Shown: piece after piece, positions 24,226 through 35,398 of the stretch
Layout: each line of letters opens with the position of its first letter
Numbering within the stretch: the stretch's first letter is position 1
From: Raffaelea ambrosiae
Taxonomy: Eukaryota > Ascomycota > Sordariomycetes > Ophiostomatales > Ophiostomataceae
Reading direction: 5' to 3'
Length of the DNA stretch: 64,000 bases
NCBI GenBank assembly: GCA_002778195.1
Contig: PCDI01000004.1
Span: 692,074 to 756,073, forward strand
Program-made: the position numbers and the translations under genes
Notes under the pieces: model-generated
Databases searched by the model: none
Told to the model about the DNA's origin: nothing
The model's input: only the letters and a program-made list of their open reading frames with translations

Positions 24226-26296
24226 TTAGAAGTGTTCCTTCCAGAAGCGGAAGTTGACTTCTCTTACTGCTGCCGCCTTGGTAGCCTTCTTAATATCGCG
24301 AGCTGTGACAACGTTAGCATTTGCCGTCACCCAATGGGGTAGAACACAAAAAGGTTGAAAAAAAAAAACACAAAAATACACACCTGCTGAAGAAGGACCG
24401 CAGAAGTAGACACCAACAGTCGTCTTCATGCTGGCCTCCAGTCCATTGAGGTAGGTCCGGTCCATGATGCCGTCGCGCATGGTGCAGAACAGCTTGTAGA
24501 AGTTGGGACGCCCAAAGTTGGTGCGCGACTTGAGCTCCGTCAGCGGGTCGTGGTCGGCGCCCACCGAGTTCAGCACAATGTTCTGCGTCGTGTCCATGTC
24601 CAGCTTCTGCGTCAGGTACGTGTGGATCTTGAGGAACTCGATGCCGTTGCTGCCCGGAATGCGCGCTGCGTCCGTCGACTGCGACTCCAGCGAGGCCAGA
24701 AGCGTCTGGAACCACTCAAACGACGTCGTGTCCTTGCACACCCAGATAAACTCCACACGGCGGAGACGCGTCGGCGGGTTGGGGCCGTTGCGCAGATGCC
24801 AAATGTTCTTGAGAATCGACGCCCACGGCGTCACGCCGATGCCCGTGCCGATCAGCACGGCAATTTCGTTGTCGAAGACGTCCTCGGCCGGGGCACCATA
24901 CGGTCCGTCAATGCGCAGAGCAGGCATCTGCTGTCCGTTCTGGAGCGCCACTTCGTACATGCCCATGGGATCGACACCCTCGTAGAGCTTGGCCTGGGCC
25001 GAACCGGCACCGACAGCGTCACCGAGAGCCTTGGTAAAGTCACCGACCTGGCGAACGTGCACCGAGACATACGGGTCGTACGGGCACGAGGTGATGGTGA
25101 ACGGGTGCCACTGGTACTGGGAGATCGAGGGAACCTGCAGGAAGAGCCACTGGCCGGCCTTGTACTTGAACGAGGGCTTGTTGAACTGGATCTCGACGAC
25201 ATCTGCAAGAAGATGGTTAGTTTCATCTGGGGGGGGGGGATTGGTTGGATTTGTCGAGGTCAGACAACTTCATGCTGGGTCAGCTACATACCATACGGAT
25301 GGCGAACGACACGAGTGATGCGTGTTTCGCGGCGGGCACGGATCTCGCGGTAGAGGCGCTCGACCAGGTAGAGGCCGCCAGTAGTCAGCTCCCACCGCCA
25401 GCCCTCGTAACCGAGGCAGTGGTCCCAGAATTGCTTGCCGGCAAAGGGCGAGATGGCATCGGCCGTGTCACGCACGAAGCAGCCCACGGTGTGCGTGTAC
25501 AGGCCCAGCAGAAACGGGATGAAGAGGTGGTGCGTGTACCAGAACGACTCGAACGACTGCTGGCGAATACGGTGATGGGCGGTGGTGTACATCAGGAGCA
25601 TGCAGAAGAGCATGATGTGTCCGGTGATACCGCCCGGTTGCGTGTAGTGGATCTGGATTGCCGTAACAGGGCGGACCTGGGTGAGTTCGACATTGAAGAA
25701 GCTGTTGTGACGCTGGTCAGTTCGCTGCTACTTTTTTTTTTTTTTTACGATCTCCCCTTGTTGGATCTCGCTGCTACTTTTTTTCTGATCTCCGCTGGAC
25801 CTCCCTCGAAAGGATGTACTTACTTGACATAGTGACCAGCTGTGTGGATGATGGTGAACAGGAGCATGGAGTAGGCAACCTGGCGATGGAACCAGATGTT
25901 CTCGTCGAGCGGCAGGAACCGAATCTTGGGTCTCACAAAGCGCACAATCGTCCGGCACACGGGCAACAGAATCAACATGCCATCGACAGACAGGACGAGA
26001 CCGGCACCTCGTGAAATCCACACCGAAAACTTGAGCAGATTGAGGGCTGCCAGTCTCTGATCGCTGGCTTGCTTGTACCTGTTTGGGAGTCAGTCACCGT
26101 TTCATTTTGTCCAGTTGCCCTTCTACTGTTTGCCGTTCCATGTTTCTCTGGCCCACCACCTCGGCAGCAAGCTCCTCTCAGACCGGTAGACGTACCATCC
26201 ATAAGCAAACAAGCCCCAGTGAAGACTCCAGAAGAGGACATGAAATATCAACTTCTGTAATGTGAACTGCTTCAGCAGCAGCTGTGTGAACGCCAT
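24226..26296 (-). CDS. noxA: NADPH oxidase NoxA (Nox1), superoxide-generating
   Basis: Five exons on the minus strand: 26296-26196, 26078-25824, 25701-25292, 25202-24384 and 24302-24226; 553 residues, matching fungal NoxA/Nox1. The enzyme moves electrons from NADPH through FAD and two haems to oxygen and makes superoxide used in sexual development, hyphal fusion and host infection. The N-terminal half holds about six membrane helices with haem histidines in F-H-R-Q-V-A-Y and T-I-I-H-T-A-G-H-Y, and in T-A-H-H-R-I-R and Y-T-H-H-L-F. The C-terminal half has the FAD site H-P-F-T-I-T-S and NADPH-binding G-P-Y-G-A-P, G-T-G-I-G-V-T-P-W-A and F-C-G-P-S. The end E-V-N-F-R-F-W-K-E-H-F is the family C-terminus. 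There is no EF-hand, which excludes NoxC. Activity depends on NoxR, Rac and NoxD, none of which is encoded here. Confidence 0.96.
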
Positions 26297-26322
26297 TTTG
26301 GCGAAAAGGGGAGAGGTTGTAT

Positions 26323-26346
26323 GAGAGAGAGAGTGTGTGTGTGTGT
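26323..26346 (-). repeat. (CA)n/(CT)n tract in the noxA leader
   Basis: On the noxA coding (minus) strand a run of CA units changes into CT units about 27-50 bases before the ATG at 26296. Confidence 0.85.
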
Positions 26347-28227
26347 ATTAGGAAAAATGTCGACCTGCGACAGTTATCGACCGTCGTCGAAGTCCAGAAT
26401 CAGGTCGTCGTCGGATCGGGAGGCGGCGGCTCGAAAAGGTACGGCAACGGCGGACGGCGATTTCCCAGTTGATGGCGACGATGAATCTCTCGACTGAACG
26501 GATCTCTCTTTCCAGTGCTGAAGTCCAGGAACAAGAGTGAAATGCAATACCGAACCCCAGAAAAGAAAAAGAGAGAGGAAGTAGTCGAGCAGAAAAAAAA
26601 AAAAATGAAAAGAGCGATCTGAGCCAGCAGGGTTGAATAAGAATAAAAGAGAGGAAGGATCAAGTAGAATGAAAAAAACAAAAAATAAACGAACTAGAGA
26701 AGAGAAGACGTGGCTCGCTACAGACAAGAGAAAGGAAAAAGAGAAAGAGGAAAAAAAGTATGACTGACGGCAATTCTTCTACCAGGCCGGGTGAGAAGAG
26801 AAGGAAGGAAGAGAGAGGATCACAGATGTGCGACGGTGGCGGGAAGGGGGTAAGTCATAAAGGAAGAGCGAGTTGTGCAGGAGGGCAGGGGTTCCCGGAA
26901 GAGAACTGGAGCAGGGCAAGAAAAAGAGAGTTAGGCTTGTTTCCAAAGAGGAAAGAAATGAGACGTGAGGGGACAAGGCGTAGAGGTAAGAAGGGCACGC
27001 GAGCTGGGCCCACTTTCGAGCCAGAACGAGAAAGGAGAGGGAGAAAGAGGAGGAGGAGGAGGAGGAGGGAAGCAAGGGCAGGGAAGGAGCCGAGAGGAGT
27101 GATTCGATGATGGCGGCACGTTGCTATGCAAACCGTCGCTCTCCTTTGCTGGGTGGGGTGTAAGATTTGGTTTTTTGCTCTGACGTCTCGAAACTGGGCT
27201 CACTGGCTTCTGCTTGAGAAAGGGTGGTTTGGTCGAACGTTGGCTGGGCAAATAGCAAACGAGATCTGCTGGAATAGGGCGAGCCAGTCGACTGACAGCA
27301 GTGCTATCATACACGGGCTGTGCGAGAAGGAAGGGAGGACCAAATCTGGGGGAGGCACCGGGCAGGAAGAGAGGCTGAGAGGCCCCCCAAAAAAGAACAA
27401 AAAGAAGAGAGGACGTCGACGATAGGATGCGGCTCTGCTGCGTAGGATGGGGTGGAATCTTGGATAAGAGCACCCCCCTGGCTCGGTTGGGAAGCAGTTG
27501 GGCCCAAAAAGTAGAAAAAAAAAAAAAGAAAAACAAAGGTGTCGATCAAACGTGCGAGATGGTTTCGCAGCCGAATGGGCCCTGTATCAGAATGGTGGGT
27601 GGCCGCCCGCGGGGACGGAGCGGTGCTGCTGTTGTTGGAAGGGCAGTATTCCTTGCCGGGCTCGCAGCAGTGGTTGTGGTTGAGCAAAGCGACAGCCAGG
27701 CAGAGCACTCGCCAAACTAAAAAAGACAAAATGCCACGGCAGGGACCTTGTTTGGCAACGGTGGTCCTGGGGCGGAGTTGAGACGGGAGGTGTTAGAGAC
27801 GCTTGGACGAGGGCGGCTTGGATGCTGGGAGGCTGGTGGGCTGTGTGGAGAGGCGTGCGGTGTATGCGGTCTATGTGTGTTTCGGCTTGGACAGGGGCTG
27901 TTTGGGGGGGGGGGGGGGATGAAAAAGTCGACCAGTCGAGTCGGATTAGGAGCACACAATATTAGGCACGCAGACGTCGCGGCAGGGAGGATAGAGCAAC
28001 AAAAAAGGACAACGAAAAGAAAGGATACACATGCAGAAAACAATCATGAAGAAGAGAAAGAAAATTCAAAAAAAAAAAAAGAACAGAGAGAACAAGAACG
28101 CTGTCTGGAAGCGCCCGTCATTAAGAGACAATCCGAGCGAGCAGCCTGGGGGAAGGGCCGTTGAAGGCCGCTAGTGGCAGCGAGACGGGAGTGGGCCGCT
28201 AAGAATAGCCGGATGAGCGGCGCTGTG

Positions 28228-28550
28228 ATTGGCCGGGAGCAGCGTGACGAGACGCCGCTAACATGGCTGTGACCGTCTTGTCGGGCGCTTAACGCTGGGC
28301 AGACCACTGCGAACGCACGGAAAACGCAGCACCACAGCGCCCAGCACGCGGCCGCCCAGACCCAGCGAGGCCCTGATTGGCCCGTGTCGATCCAGGGGTC
28401 CTGGGAATTCGGACCAATCAGGGACGGCCAATTCGTCGGTACTTGCTCGACAGTGATCTGGCCGTGGAGCGTGATGTATCATTCTCAGGCACAGATAGCG
28501 AGCCATGCCGGATACGGCTAGCATGTGTTCTGTTCTGTGACAGAGCCAAT
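28228..28550. promoter_or_regulatory. cluster of CCAAT boxes with an inverted-repeat pair
   Basis: ATTGG at 28228-28232, CCTGATTGG at 28372-28380, CCAATCAGG at 28414-28422 and CCAAT at 28546-28550. The middle two form a perfect 9-bp inverted repeat separated by 33 bases. CCAAT boxes bind the HAP/CBC complex (HapB/C/E in Aspergillus). No start codon is close on either side: noxA starts about 1.9 kb away. The target, if any, is therefore unclear. Confidence 0.4.
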
Positions 28551-29621
28551 AGCTGGTGGCGCCAAACCGAACGCCGACACACACACGCACTCTCTTTGGA
28601 TCGCCTCTTCGGTCAGGCAGGCCTCGTTACTTGATGTGGCCAGACCCTGCACTCACGGTGTCGGACGAGGCCAGGGGGGGGGGGCTGCAGTGAGGTCGCC
28701 GTATGATGGCAGGGCGGCTTCTGTGTCTCTCTGTTCTCGGACTACATCCAACACATACGATTTGTCGAGCCCAAAAGGTCTGAAAAAGGTCTTGTTGCAT
28801 CTCGTCTGACCTTGCCGCCTCCTGTCTCCCTTGCCCTCCCGTTTCCGGGGGGGGGGGAGGAGAAGGTGCACGTCAGGTCACATTGGGGCCACAGCGGGCA
28901 GAACGGAAAAGCATGTTGGCGACAAGCTTATACAGTCCGAGGCAGCGGACTCCGTGCTTCTGGCACACGCCCCCATCTCGTTCTTGCAGCCCATTGCACA
29001 CGGACAGAGGCCCCCGGTCAGCGTGGAGCCACCTTGCTGGGTGATCCACATTGGCATCAGTCGAGACAGGCCGTGTATGTGTTTAAAGATCGGCCCGTAG
29101 GCAACTCAAAACGGGAGGGCCATGGACAGCTGGATCCGGCCCGGCTGGCATTGACACACTGGCCCAGACAGCCAAGTGGAGCGGGCCAGTCGCAGAAAAG
29201 GGTCCCCCCAACCCCCATTCCTACACATAGTACGAGAATGGCAGCACGAGCCCAGAAGATCAGAGGAAAAGCAGGCCGTGTCCACCAGCACGTTGCCGCT
29301 GTGGCTCGAGATGCTTGGTTCGCCTTGGCGCTGGCGAGTTTAAAACTTTGTTTTGGGGCCTTTGTCCGTTGTCTGGAATGGGGTTGAATCGAAGCCACAT
29401 TGTGTGTCTGCTCGTACACTTTGTTGTCCGGAAAGGGGCATTGCCAGGACAAAAAAGTGGTTCGTGTAGCCACACACACACACACACACACGCACTCGTT
29501 TAAACACACTCGGACGCAAGGGGACGATCAAAGAGCGGGCATTGTCCATGCAAGGCAAGGCCAGCACGGCCAACAAGACACACTCGATTGGGTTGGGTCC
29601 GTGGGACCAATCAGTCCAACT

Positions 29622-31374
29622 CTAATTCACACGGCCAGTCAGTCCTCCATTCTCGGCCAATGGGTTCTTCCCTTGTTCCTCCAGGTCAGCCTTGGTCGGG
29701 ACTATGCCGACGACACCATCGATCTTCTCGGCGTAATGAGGGACAATAACATCCTCTGCATGAAAAAAAAAAGAAAAAACAAATGGTTAGCCAATCCTTG
29801 TCGTATGGAAAGAGCCTTTTTTGGGGGGCAAAGGGGGGGGTCCCTCTTCTTCTTACCTTCGGCCATGTAGTTGGTATCCGTAGCCCTCGATGCCAGGACG
29901 AGGAGGATGGGAATGGACAGCAGCTGCAGTGCAAGAGCGAAGGCGACCTGGGCCCTGGACGGAGACAACAGAGTCCTGTCAGCAACTGGCCGTGCCTTGT
30001 TCGCGCACGGCAGGGTTCAACTCACTTGTACGACACGCTGCCGGCGCCCATGCCGAACTGCACGGCCACGCCGGCCGCGGCCACGCCCTTCCACACGCCG
30101 CCGTAGATGGCCAGCGTCGACGGCTCGTTGGTGAATGTGCCCATGACCCACATGCCGATCAGCTGGTGGGAGCCGTAGATGACGCCAAAGAGCATGTACA
30201 GCACAAACGGGCCGCCAAAGTCGTGGCCGCCCGCGGTCCAGTCGACGCCGTCGGGCGGGGGCGACGCCCAGGTCGGGGAGGTGGTGATCCAGCACAGCAG
30301 CGCAATCCAGCCGGCGTAGACAACGACGCCGAGCACGGAGACGGCGACCAGGCCGCGGACGCGGCGGCTGGGCGCGCGGGACAGGCAGGGCAGCCGGTGG
30401 TCGGTGAGCCAGGCGCAGCCGACGGCGGCGGGCAGCTGGACGAGGTAGAAGACGACGTTGTTCATGGCGCGGGTGCGCAGGCTGAAGTAGGCGCCGTTGA
30501 TGGACGGCAGGATGCCCAGGGCCAGCTCGCAGCTGAAGATGACGGGCAGCATAGCGAGGACGCGGTAGTCGTGCAGGGCGCGGGCGACGCCGCGCATCTC
30601 CTGGGCCAGCGACATGGCCGCGACCGGCGGGGGCCGGGTGGCGTCGGCGGACGGGGTGGCGTCGGTGGACGGGGGTGCGTCGGCGGACGGGGGTGCGTCG
30701 CGGAAATAATGTTTGGCCAGGGCGGTGCCGTCGGCGCGGCGGACGGCGGACGGCGGGACCAGGCCGAAGACGGTAAAGACAAAGGCCACGCACATGAGGA
30801 TGATAAAGACAATGTAGACGGCGGTCGGGCTGCCCTCGGCCGTGGAGGTGCCCCGGTAGATGATGATGAAGGCGACCAGCGAGCCGATGACGCTGCCGAC
30901 CTGGTTGACAAAGTACTGCAGCGCAATGAAGCGGCCCTTCTCGGCCTCGGTGGCATAGGCCCACTGGATGAAGCCCTGGGCGGACCACAGCATGGGCGCC
31001 GTCAGGCCGAGCAGCACGCCGCCCAGGATGGGGAACCAGTCGCGGCCGGTGCGGTCGTAGTAGAAGAGGCCGGCCACGTAGAACGGATAGCCGAACACGC
31101 CGATCGTCATGGTGCTCCGCGGGCCGATCTTGTTCATGATGGCGCCCGTGCCGAACCCAAAGAGCGAGAAGATGCCGTACAGACAGCTGTTGGAGATGTC
31201 GCTCATCCGCTGCGACGACGGCTTGCCGCCGCCGGCGCCGAGACCGAGCACGGCCAGGTAGATGCCGACGGTGAAGAAGAGAACGAGGCCGCTGATGATG
31301 TTCTGGTTCAGCGCCAGGCGCCGGGAATACCAGGGCAGGGCCCCCCCCGCGGCCGGCAAAGAAGACACCGCCAT
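29622..31374 (-). CDS. UNC93-like major facilitator transporter
   Basis: Three exons on the minus strand: 31374-30026, 29954-29857 and 29755-29622; 526 residues. The protein has about 11-12 hydrophobic segments with the UNC-93/DUF895 pattern, including N-Q-N-I-I-S-G near the start, G-F-G-T-G-A-I-M-N-K-I-G-P-R after helix 2, W-S-A-Q-G-F-I-Q-W-A-Y and Y-F-V-N-Q-V-G-S-V. These fungal proteins are plasma-membrane or organellar transporters of unknown substrate. The central loop carries four imperfect D-A-P-P-S-A type repeats. The start is the first ATG; a longer in-frame extension to 31428 would need a TTG start. It is divergent from the amidase gene (about 0.94 kb between starts), so uptake of the cluster's substrate is a reasonable inference, not shown by the sequence. 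Confidence 0.85.
30640..30705 (-). repeat. tandem repeat in the UNC93-like loop (D-A-P/T-P-S units)
   Basis: Four imperfect units of about 15-18 bases encode D-A-P-P-S-A, D-A-P-P-S-T, D-A-T-P-S-A and D-A-T-R-P-P in the cytosolic loop between the two six-helix halves. Length variation here would not break the reading frame as long as whole units change. Confidence 0.75.
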
Positions 31375-32314
31375 GGCGACCGTCGTGCGTGGTGGTAGGT
31401 GGTAGGTGGTAGGACTGTGGGCGACCAAAGCGTACGGGACGGGGAAAGGAGAGAAGCTGCAGACAGCCTAGACAGACGGGAAGAGCCACTGGACAAGGAC
31501 GTTGCGGTGCAGTCACGGCAAGGGGACGAGCAGGTCTCCTTTAAAGCTGGTCTTGCCATCCAGCACGACCGCGAGAGCGGACGAGACAGACTGCCGGCAT
31601 CCGACAACGTGCGACCCGCCCCATCGGGTCTCCGGGAGGGGGGGGGGGTTGGAGATGCATGCTATCACACTGCCCAGAAGGAGAAACGGAGGCCCCATGG
31701 CCAGCACGGCCGCACACCAGCCGAGAACCCAGCACCAGGCAACAGGCCATCCTGATAAGGCTGCGCCATCCTGGAGACTGGTGTCGCGCCCCTGTCTGTG
31801 GCGAGGGAACGGAGCCTGGTAGCAAGGGCCGCGCTCGTGGACATGGCCTCATCTGGACTAGAGCTGGCCTCGTTGACAGGTCGCGGCTCGCTAGGCTATC
31901 TGTCGACCCACAGATAAGAACCCGCAAATAAGATGTGGTCCGGGCGATTTCCCTCTGTACTCGTACATAGTAACTACAACTGGGGGGGGTTTGTACTCAT
32001 AACTACAACATGGGGCGGTCTTTTTCCGTGCTACTGAGGTCCGACTCTCTCGAGGCGGGCCGAGGTCCCTGATCCCATTCTCCTATAGTCTCGAGCCGTA
32101 GTACAAGTATGGCGCTGTCCATCTCGTCCAGCTGCCGCTGGCCATGTGCCGTGCCACGGCGGCATCGTTCCCACGCAACGACCCAGCATCCGGAGCCCGT
32201 CCGTGTGGTTCGCGAGCACGCCACAAGAGACTTACACAGACCGCCAACCTGGAACCCAACAGCAGCACCAGCACGCCCAGCACCACAATCCCACCCGCGA
32301 AAAGAAACCCAGAC
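31375..32314. promoter_or_regulatory. shared divergent promoter region, UNC93-like / amidase
   Basis: 940 bases separate the two start codons. Sites fitting HGATAR, the AreA/Nit2 nitrogen-regulator consensus, lie at 31753-31758 (TGATAA), 31896-31901 (CTATCT, reverse) and 31912-31917 (AGATAA). About three such matches are expected by chance in this length, so they are compatible with nitrogen control but do not prove it. No other gene is visible. Confidence 0.45.
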
Positions 32315-34109
32315 ATGGGCGAGTCGACCGAGACATGGCAGGCTGTTGCCAGTGTACGTGAATGAGTCTTTTTTTTTTTTTCTTTCTTCCCCCCCCCCCG
32401 GAACGGGGTGCTTCTTGTCTCGCTCCTCGAGAAAGAGACAAACCGAGGGGGCGCACATCTTGCTAACCGACCCAAACACACGGCAGCGCTTCCAAGCACG
32501 GCGTGCCGCGTCGCTGCCGGCCCGGTGGCTGGCCCCCGAGGCCGAGATCGCCGCGGCCCAGCAGGCGTCCACGCGCGTGGTGGAGGCCGTTCCGCAGTGG
32601 CTGTCGGCGGAGGAGCGCGCCATCACGGCGCTGGGCGCCAGCGCGCTGGCGGCGGCCATCCGCAGCCGCACGTACACGGCGGTGCAGGTCACGGAGGCGT
32701 TCTGCCACCGGGCCACGCTGGCGCACCAGCTCGTCAACTGCCTGACCGAGGTCTTCTTTGACGAGGCGCTGGCCACGGCGGCGGCGCTGGACGCCTACCA
32801 GGCGCAGACGGGCGGCCAGACGCGGGGCCCGCTGCACGGCGTGCCCGTCTCGGTCAAGGACCACTACAACGTCGCCGGCCAGTACACGACGGCGGGCTAC
32901 GTGTCGTACGCCGTGCGCTGGCCGCGGCGCACGGCCGACGCGCACATCTGCGCCATCCTGCGGCAGGCGGGCGCCGTGCTGTACACCAAGACCAACAACC
33001 CGCAGTGCATGATGGTGCTCGAGACGGTCAGCAACATCTACGGGCGCACGCGGAACCCGCACAACACGCAGCTGGGCGCCGGCGGATCGTCGGGCGGCGA
33101 GGGCGCGCTGCTGGCCCTGCACGGGTCGCCGCTGGGCGTCGGCTCCGACATTGGCGGGTCCATCCGCGTGCCGGCCGGCTTCAACGGCCTGTACGGCTTC
33201 AAGCCGTCGGGCCACCGCGTCGTGCCCGTGGCCGGCTGGGAGTGCACCATGACGGGCCAGGAGTCCATCACCGCCGTGGCCGGCCCGCTCGGCCACAGCG
33301 TGGCCGACCTCGAGCTGTTCTGCCAGGTCGTCTCGGACGCGCAGCCCTGGCTGCGCGAGCCCTCCGTCCTGCGCCAGCCCTGGCGGTCGCAGATGGGCCG
33401 CCTGCCGGCCCAGCTGCGCGTCGGCGTCATGCTCTGGGACGAGGTGGTGCGCCCGCACCCGTACATCACGCGCACCCTCCGCCAGGCCGCCGCCAAGCTC
33501 CGCGCCGCCGGCCACGACGTCGTCGACGTCGCGCCCTACGACCACAAGCGCGGCTGGGACGAGATCCTGCTGCCGCTCTACTTCCAGGACGGCGGCCAGG
33601 ACATCCGCCAGACCCTCGCCGCCAGCGGCGAGCCCATGCTGCCGTCCGCCCGCCGCCTGATCGAGGACCCCCTCGTGCAGGCGCGCCCCACGCACGCCCT
33701 CTGGCAGCTCCACGTCGCCCGCGACGCCTACCGCACCGCCTACCTGCAGAAGTGGGCCGAGACCGCCCAGCGCACCGCCTCGGGCCAGCCCATCCACGTG
33801 CTCCTCTGCCCCGTCGCGCCGCTGCAGGGCACGCCCCACGACGTCAAGCCGTGGTGGGGGTACTGCGCGCAGTGGAACCTGCTGGACTACCCCTCGAGCG
33901 TGATGCCCGCGGGCGTGGTCCAGGAGACCGACGCCTATCCGCCGGGCTACGAGCCCGTCAACGAGCTGGACCGGGAGAACATGGAGCTGTACGACATCAA
34001 CCGCTACCGGGGCATGCCCGTGACCATCCAGGTGGTCGGTCTGCCGCAGGACGACGAGACGGTCATGGCGGCCACGCAGGTGATTGACGACGTGATCAAG
34101 TCGTCGTAG
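32315..34109 (+). CDS. amidase-signature hydrolase (acetamidase/AmdS type)
   Basis: Two exons, 32315-32353 and 32487-34109, give 553 residues. The first exon codes only M-G-E-S-T-E-T-W-Q-A-V-A-S, which supplies the T-W-Q start typical of fungal acetamidase-like enzymes; a TGCTAACC branch site and GGCAG acceptor define exon 2. The amidase-signature catalytic triad is present: Lys137 in V-S-V-K-D-H, cis-Ser214 in G-G-S-S-G-G and nucleophile Ser238 in G-S-D-I-G-G-S-I-R, with the 24-residue spacing between serines found in the family. The enzyme should hydrolyse a carboxamide to acid and ammonia. It stops 212 bases from the convergent lamB stop. Upstream in-frame sequence to 32109 is rejected as intron and leader. 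An allophanate hydrolase is the main alternative but lacks support: there is no extra C-terminal domain. Confidence 0.88.
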
Positions 34110-34320
34110 GGTGGTGGTGGTGGTGAGCAAGGGCCGCAGGAAGGGGAGAAGAAGGGGCCCAAGCCTCCGTGGGAAAACATGGGTATCCAGATATGTTTTA
34201 GTATGCGTAGTTTGTACTGTATATGGTTTTTCTTTTTTTTTTTTTTTTTTTTGCATGACAAAAAGGCAAGAACAGATGATAATGGTGGTTGCCAATGTCG
34301 CCGTCCATCCCCCCCCCCCT

Positions 34321-35398
34321 CTACGCCTTGCCCACCACCTCCTGGTTAAAAGTGTCCACCACTTGGCGGGTGGCCGCGGCGACCTCGACCGCGCCCGGCG
34401 TGTCGCTGTGGATGCACAGGCTCAGCGGCGCGCTGCTCAGCTTCAGGTCGACGCTGCCCGAGGGCGTCTCCTTGCAGGGCATGGTGCCCTGGCGCAGCGC
34501 GGCGGCCAGACGCGTGCTGAGCGCGGCGGTGTCGACGGGGTCGTGCAGCCGCGGGATGGTGCAGTCGCCGTTGGCGTCGTACTCGAGGTCGCCGATGATC
34601 TCCTGGATGAACGGGATGCCCATGGCGGCACAGGTGGTCTCCATGAGCGTGTGGGGGGCGCCGATCATGGGCACGGGGGTGCCGGGGGCGGCGGCCGACT
34701 TGAACTGCAGGCTGGCGCGGCAGACGGCCGCGCAGATGGCCGGGTCGCGGCACATGACGCCGTAGAGCGCGCCGTGGGGGCTGACGTGCGACAGAGGCAC
34801 GCCCTCGATGTCCAGGAACGCCTTGAGCGCCCCGATCTGGTAGATGACCATCTTCTCGCACTCCAGCGGGTCCATCTCGATGTTGCGCCGGCCAAAGCCC
34901 TGCAGGTCGAGGAAGGACGGGTGGGCACCCACGCGGATGCCGTGCTTCTTGGCCGCCTGCACCGTGCGGTACATCACCATCGGATCGCCGGCGTGGAAGC
35001 CACAGGCAATGGAGCAGGCCGAGATGTAGGGCATGATAGCTTCGTCGTCGCCCTAGCGAGGAGGAGCGTGGAAGGGGGGGGTGGTTAGCGGGCCGTGTTC
35101 TTGTCTGGCAAAGAAAGCAAGACTAAGACGAGAATGTGGGTGCAGTGGCACCACCAGTGAAGACATGATGAAGAGACAATCGACACTATTGAATACAAGA
35201 CAAGCATCGACACTAACACGAGTCGGTGATGACAAAACAAGAGGATGGACAAGGTGGTGGACAAGGCGGTGGACAAGAGAAGAGAAAGAACAGGCGACGA
35301 ACAGAGAAACATACCATTGTCCAGTTGCCAAAGGCCTCGCCCATGTCACAGTGGATGCCAATGGGTTCCGACGCCCACTTCGGCGCAGATGGAGCCAT
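34321..35398 (-). CDS. lamB: LamB/YcsF family protein (PxpA-like, 5-oxoprolinase subunit A homologue)
   Basis: Two exons on the minus strand, 35398-35315 and 35052-34321; 271 residues (bacterial PxpA is about 250). The splice joins W-T-M to G-D-D-E-A-I-M-P-Y-I, restoring the family N-terminus C-D-M-G-E-x-F-G, G-D-D and S-I-A-C-G-F-H-A-G-D-P. R-V-G-A-H-P-S-F-L-D and H-V-S-P-H-G-A-L-Y follow, the polysaccharide-deacetylase-like barrel with its conserved His/Asp residues. The family is named after lamB of Aspergillus nidulans, needed for growth on lactams; in bacteria PxpA works with PxpB and PxpC in ATP-dependent opening of 5-oxoproline. PxpB- and PxpC-like domains are present in the divergent neighbour, 992 bases away start to start, which strongly suggests that the two proteins work together. 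Confidence 0.9.

Larger units (their letters stand above)
26297..29621. other. long intergenic region upstream of noxA and downstream of the UNC93-like gene
   Basis: About 3.3 kb with no supportable gene. On the noxA coding strand the leader contains a CA/CT tract (26323-26346). A purine-rich block runs from 26700 to 27110. From 28190 to 28560 there are four CCAAT boxes, two of them in a 9-bp inverted repeat (listed separately). A (CA)n tract lies at 29471-29491. Open frames here are short and repetitive. Confidence 0.5.

Noticed and set aside
31375..31428. Longer N-terminus for the UNC93-like protein
   Set aside because: It needs a non-ATG (TTG) start; the ATG at 31374 is suitable and precedes the conserved N-terminal region by a normal distance.
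32109..32486. N-terminal extension of the amidase back to 32109
   Set aside because: It runs through a poly-T/poly-C stretch; the GTACGT donor at 32354, the TGCTAACC branch site and the acceptor at 32486 define an intron, and exon 1 supplies the family T-W-Q start.
32463..34295. 610-codon minus-strand frame opposite the amidase
   Set aside because: Antisense shadow of the amidase exon; the plus-strand protein carries the full Lys-Ser-Ser triad.
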